NCBI RefSeq assembly: GCF_020911925.1
Contig: NZ_CP087134.1
Span: 4,402,001-4,466,000 of the forward strand
DNA from: Flavobacterium cupriresistens
GTDB taxonomy: Bacteria > Bacteroidota > Bacteroidia > Flavobacteriales > Flavobacteriaceae
Reading direction: 5' to 3'
DNA: 64,000 nucleotides
Shown: positions 61,108-64,000 of the stretch, in pieces
How positions within the stretch are numbered: the stretch's first letter is position 1
Layout of the letters: the number at the start of each line of letters is the position of its first letter
Notes under the pieces: model-generated
The model's input: the letters and a program-made list of their open reading frames with translations, nothing else
Database searches by the model: none
Told to the model about the DNA's origin: nothing
Program-made: the position numbers and the translations under genes

Positions 61108-61581
61108 TTAATCTTTTTGAATGATGACGTCAAAACCTCCGTTTTTATCAAAAACGACATCGTAAAATTTTGTCTTTTTTTCTATTCCGACTTCATACGT
61201 TGTTTTGTTTTTGTCATCTACCACTATTGCAATTTCGCGAATGGCTTTTGCCGGATAATTCTGTTTCAGATACGCTTGTGCTTTTGGCGGAAGCTGGCTT
61301 AACGGAATCTGTGTTTCAGTCGCTTTTAAATTTCCTAAATTATCATAAACGGAAAGGGCTTTTGTCTTTGTTGTAAGATTGAATTTTGCCTCATACCTGA
61401 TTTCATCATTATCATCACCTACATATTCCATCGCCCACACGGCTGTTTTATTCGGATATTGTTTTTCAAAAGCGAAACGAACTACTTCCGGTGGCGTTAC
61501 AACTTCTTTCATCGCAATGCCTTCTTGCGCCCTCAAATAACCACTACCTAGAAAAATAAGAAGTAATAAAACGTTTTTCAT
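61108..61581 (-). CDS. PepSY-like domain secreted protein
   Basis: From the ATG at 61581 the product (157 aa) has a signal peptide (MKNVLLLLIFLGSGYLRAQ) and two copies of a beta-lactamase-inhibitor-like/PepSY fold, with VRFAFEKQYPNKTAVWAMEY and, later, AQAYLKQNYPAKAIREIAIV. Such proteins are periplasmic or surface proteins of Bacteroidota, often next to LytS/LytTR systems as here. The function is unknown. The upstream in-frame ATG at 61608 would give a less clean signal peptide. Confidence 0.82.
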   Translation of the reverse strand: MKNVLLLLIFLGSGYLRAQEGIAMKEVVTPPEVVRFAFEKQYPNKTAVWAMEYVGDDNDEIRYEAKFNLTTKTKALSVYDNLGNLKATETQIPLSQLPPKAQAYLKQNYPAKAIREIAIVVDDKNKTTYEVGIEKKTKFYDVVFDKNGGFDVIIQKD

Positions 61582-61659
61582 GATTTCAACTATTAAATTA
61601 AGATCCAATCCAATAACGTAATGAAAGTACTACTTTAAAATGAATAACAAATGAATTTT

Positions 61660-62358
61660 TTATTTTTTTAATCGATCGGACAACTCTCTTTTATAAGTAA
61701 TTCCAATCGGTAATTTTTCTTTTTTAATGCTAACAAAATCTTTCTCAGTGCTTTCAATTTTATCGAGCGAAACGATATACGATTTATGAATTCGCATAAA
61801 GTTCTTTTCCGGAAGGCATTTCTCTAATTCCGTTGTGGTAATAGAAGCTAAATAGGTCTTTTTGGTGGTATGTAGCTTCACATAATTCCCAAAACTCTGT
61901 GCGTACAAAAGCTGCTCTAATGCAATATCAACAAAATAGCCGTCTACTTTTACACTTACCGAACTAACGATTGCTTCCTCCTCTTTTTCCTTTACATTTT
62001 CCGTGGCAAAAAAACGATCAATTGCTTTTAGAAATCTGGGAAAATAGATGGGTTTTAAAAGATAATCTATTACGCCATAATCATAACTTTCGAGTGCAAA
62101 TTCAGAGTAAGCCGTTGTCAAAATAGTCTTCGGGTGTGTGGGAAGAATCTTCAACAATTCCATTCCTGAAATCTCAGGCATATTAATGTCGAGAAACATC
62201 AAATCGACTTTGTTTTCACGCAGATAATCCATTGTTTCAATGCCATTATAACCTTGAAAAACAAGCTCCAATTGTGGATTTTGCTTGATATAATTCGCCA
62301 GTACATAATGTGCTGCCGGCTCATCATCAACAATAATGCATTTTTTGGGTTCTCTCAT
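61660..62358 (-). CDS. LytTR-type response regulator
   Basis: The 232-aa response regulator has a receiver with phosphorylated Asp in VDLMFLDINMPEISG, the TTAYSEFALES segment and the Lys in LLKPIYFPRF. A LytTR DNA-binding domain ends the protein (MRIHKSYIVSLDKIES). Its ATG overlaps the stop codon of the sensor kinase gene by one base. It probably regulates the PepSY-like gene and the TolC system nearby. Confidence 0.93.
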   Translation of the reverse strand: MREPKKCIIVDDEPAAHYVLANYIKQNPQLELVFQGYNGIETMDYLRENKVDLMFLDINMPEISGMELLKILPTHPKTILTTAYSEFALESYDYGVIDYLLKPIYFPRFLKAIDRFFATENVKEKEEEAIVSSVSVKVDGYFVDIALEQLLYAQSFGNYVKLHTTKKTYLASITTTELEKCLPEKNFMRIHKSYIVSLDKIESTEKDFVSIKKEKLPIGITYKRELSDRLKK

Positions 62359-63395
62359 TAAACAAACTTTTTCAATTGTACTTTTAAATCAACGATATAG
62401 GTGTTTTTATCATCCTGAATGTCCAATTTATAGTCTTTCCCATAAATCAGATTCAAACGCTCAATCGTATTTTTCAAACCAATTTTAGTCGAAACCACGT
62501 CTGTTTTTTTCTTGGGAATAGAATTAACCACATGCAAATGTAATAACCCATTTTCGACCGTTACAATAATCCTGACAAAACATTTCTCAATGGCACAGGT
62601 TCCATGTTTAAAGGCATTTTCAATAAAAGCAATCAGTAACATTGGCGAAACTTTATAGGCGTTTTCGTTGTCAATTTTACAATCGTATGTAATCTCACAA
62701 CGGTAGCCTACACGCTCTTTTTCAAGCTGCACGTAACTGTTTATAAATTCCAACTCTTCTTCTAAAGATACGCATTGTTTGTTATTACTCTCGAGCTGAT
62801 ATCGCATTAATTGTGACACTTTCATAATCAAATCCGGTGTTCTGTCGGGAAATTCTAAACTGATTCCGTAAAGTGTATTAAACGTATTGAATAAAAAGTG
62901 CGGATTCAATTGTCCTTTCAAAGAATTCAACTGCATTTGGTTGAATAATAACGTTTCGTCTGTTTGTTTTTTGTGAATTCTATAAAACTTAAAAACAATA
63001 ATCGGACTCAAAATGCAGACCAATGTCCCCAATACACTGGCCAGTTGATATACGTAACTTCTTTGATGTGAATTTTGATACAAACGACAATTGCTGAACA
63101 TGTCGAGCCTAGTTAATTCGTATAAAACAAGCGAAAAAACAAACACCCCGAACAAAGTCAAAAAGATATACGTTAAAGGTCTTTTGGTTCTGAAAAGTAT
63201 TGGCAACAGAAAAAAACGATTGAACTGGGCATGCATATACAAAACGCAGTAGAAAAAAATCCCCATTAAAATAGAAGTCGCTGAACTAAATAACATCCAG
63301 TCGTTTTTTAATGTATAAATCGTAAAGGAAAAGGCAACAACGGCAATCTCCTGCCACCATTTGTTATCCAACATATTTTCCAGCTTCTTATTCAT
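62358..63395 (-). CDS. LytS-like sensor histidine kinase
   Basis: The 345-aa protein has four or more membrane helices in the first 150 residues and then a HisKA_LytS-type dimerisation region with LNSLKGQLNPHFLFNTFNTLY, where the His and Asn-Pro-His-Phe motif is standard. An ATPase domain follows (LLIAFIENAFKHGT, VNSIPKKK). It is coupled to the LytTR regulator by overlapping TAATG. The stimulus is unknown. Confidence 0.92.
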   Translation of the reverse strand: MNKKLENMLDNKWWQEIAVVAFSFTIYTLKNDWMLFSSATSILMGIFFYCVLYMHAQFNRFFLLPILFRTKRPLTYIFLTLFGVFVFSLVLYELTRLDMFSNCRLYQNSHQRSYVYQLASVLGTLVCILSPIIVFKFYRIHKKQTDETLLFNQMQLNSLKGQLNPHFLFNTFNTLYGISLEFPDRTPDLIMKVSQLMRYQLESNNKQCVSLEEELEFINSYVQLEKERVGYRCEITYDCKIDNENAYKVSPMLLIAFIENAFKHGTCAIEKCFVRIIVTVENGLLHLHVVNSIPKKKTDVVSTKIGLKNTIERLNLIYGKDYKLDIQDDKNTYIVDLKVQLKKFV

Positions 63396-63559
63396 ACTTA
63401 CTTCTTAAATAGTTTACAAAGTACGAACAAATATTTAATTTTTATTTCCATTAAATGACAAATTCAATTGGTCATTTACTAGTGTCTTACATCATTTAAG
63501 ATGACAAAAATCATCGAAAGTAAAATAATTTTGGTAGATCATTTTACACTTTGAGTTAT

Positions 63560-64000
63560 ATGTATTTCAAAAAAATTACTTTACTATTTTTCTTGATTTT
63601 TGCCTCAATCGGTCATTCACAAACCTTGTCTTTAAAAGAAGCCCTGAAGACTGGTCTTGAAAACTACGGATCAATCAAAGCAAAAAACAACTACGCCAGC
63701 GCTTCTCGGGAAACGCTCAAACAATCCCGCCGTGATTATCTGCCCAATTTAAATTTATCTGCGCAACAAGATTACGGAACTGTCAACGGACAGAATGGCC
63801 CGCTTTATGGTTTTGGAGGTCTCGGAGTCGCTTCGTCGGGATTACCGCTTCCGGAACAAAACTGGAACTCTGCATTTGGTGCTCTTTATTTGGTTAATAT
63901 GAACTGGGATTTTTTCACCTTTGGAAAAACGCAGGAAAAAATCAATTTATCTAAAATTGATGTTCAGGCAAAAGAAAAGGATTTAAATCAGGAAAAATTC
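63560..64000 (+). CDS. TolC-family outer-membrane protein, N-terminal part
   Basis: The frame starts at ATG 63560 with a signal peptide (MYFKKITLLFFLIFASIGHS) and runs past the window end, so 147 codons are visible. Motifs are LSLKEALKTGLENYGSIK and TLKQSRRDYLPNLNLSAQQDYG, typical of outer-membrane efflux proteins. It is the channel of an RND or ABC export system, presumably followed by membrane-fusion and pump genes beyond the window. It is divergent from the LytS gene. Confidence 0.9.
   Translation, partial: MYFKKITLLFFLIFASIGHSQTLSLKEALKTGLENYGSIKAKNNYASASRETLKQSRRDYLPNLNLSAQQDYGTVNGQNGPLYGFGGLGVASSGLPLPEQNWNSAFGALYLVNMNWDFFTFGKTQEKINLSKIDVQAKEKDLNQEKF

Noticed and set aside
63453..63477. 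Short inverted repeat AAATGAC/GTCATTT between lytS and the TolC gene
   Set aside because: The arms are only 7 bp with an 11-nt gap; it could be a regulator site but cannot be told from chance in AT-rich DNA.

Overview
The window looks like a chromosomal piece of a Flavobacterium-type Bacteroidota. It is AT-rich, genes start without strong Shine-Dalgarno sequences, and promoters carry the Bacteroidota -7 box TAnnTTTG. It holds two SusC/SusD pairs, a hybrid two-component regulator, and intergenic regions full of short degenerate repeats. No rRNA, tRNA, CRISPR array, transposase or integrase was seen.

Region 1 (1-15.8 kb) is a polysaccharide utilization locus (PUL): the end of a right-handed beta-helix protein, a hybrid two-component sensor (HTCS), SusC, SusD, a GH88 unsaturated uronyl hydrolase and two GH2 enzymes. 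Its substrate probably contains uronic acid, but no lyase is visible, so the polysaccharide is not settled. Region 2 (15.9-25.1 kb) is mixed housekeeping and accessory genes: DUF2911, a serine hydrolase, a YegP-like protein, a TetR regulon with two membrane proteins, an Hc1-like histone, a receiver-like protein, a YcxB-like protein and two tandem AraC paralogs.

Region 3 (25.1-40.5 kb, minus strand) is a pectin PUL: CE12 acetylesterase, GH28, a PL10-CE8 fusion, two GH105, DUF4861, an alpha/beta esterase, then SusD, SusC and a second GH28. A divergent LacI-family gene follows (40.8 kb). Region 4 (41.8-45.8 kb) is a membrane AraC regulator enclosed by ~158-bp inverted repeats, two NAD(P)-dependent short-chain enzymes, and a palindromic element with 24-bp inverted ends. 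Region 5 (45.8-55.6 kb, minus strand) is a complete uronate catabolic operon: ExuT-like transporter, KduI, KduD, UxaC, KdgK, Eda, UxaB and UxaA. It takes galacturonate and 5-keto-4-deoxyuronate, the products of region 3, to pyruvate and glyceraldehyde 3-phosphate. Region 6 (56-64 kb) has an esterase, a candidate orphan small RNA, small proteins, an AraC/SDR pair, a LytS/LytTR two-component system with a PepSY-like protein, and the start of a TolC-family protein.

The clearest system-level signal is a LacI-type operator, TGTAATCGATTRCA, seen four times: before the GH28-susCD operon, before the LacI gene (a variant), before kduI and before the transporter. At the GH28, transporter and kduI sites it directly abuts a -7 box. 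This joins extracellular pectin capture to intracellular uronate catabolism under one regulator. A second regulon is suggested by three copies of a TACTAAYTAGTA-like palindrome around the TetR gene.
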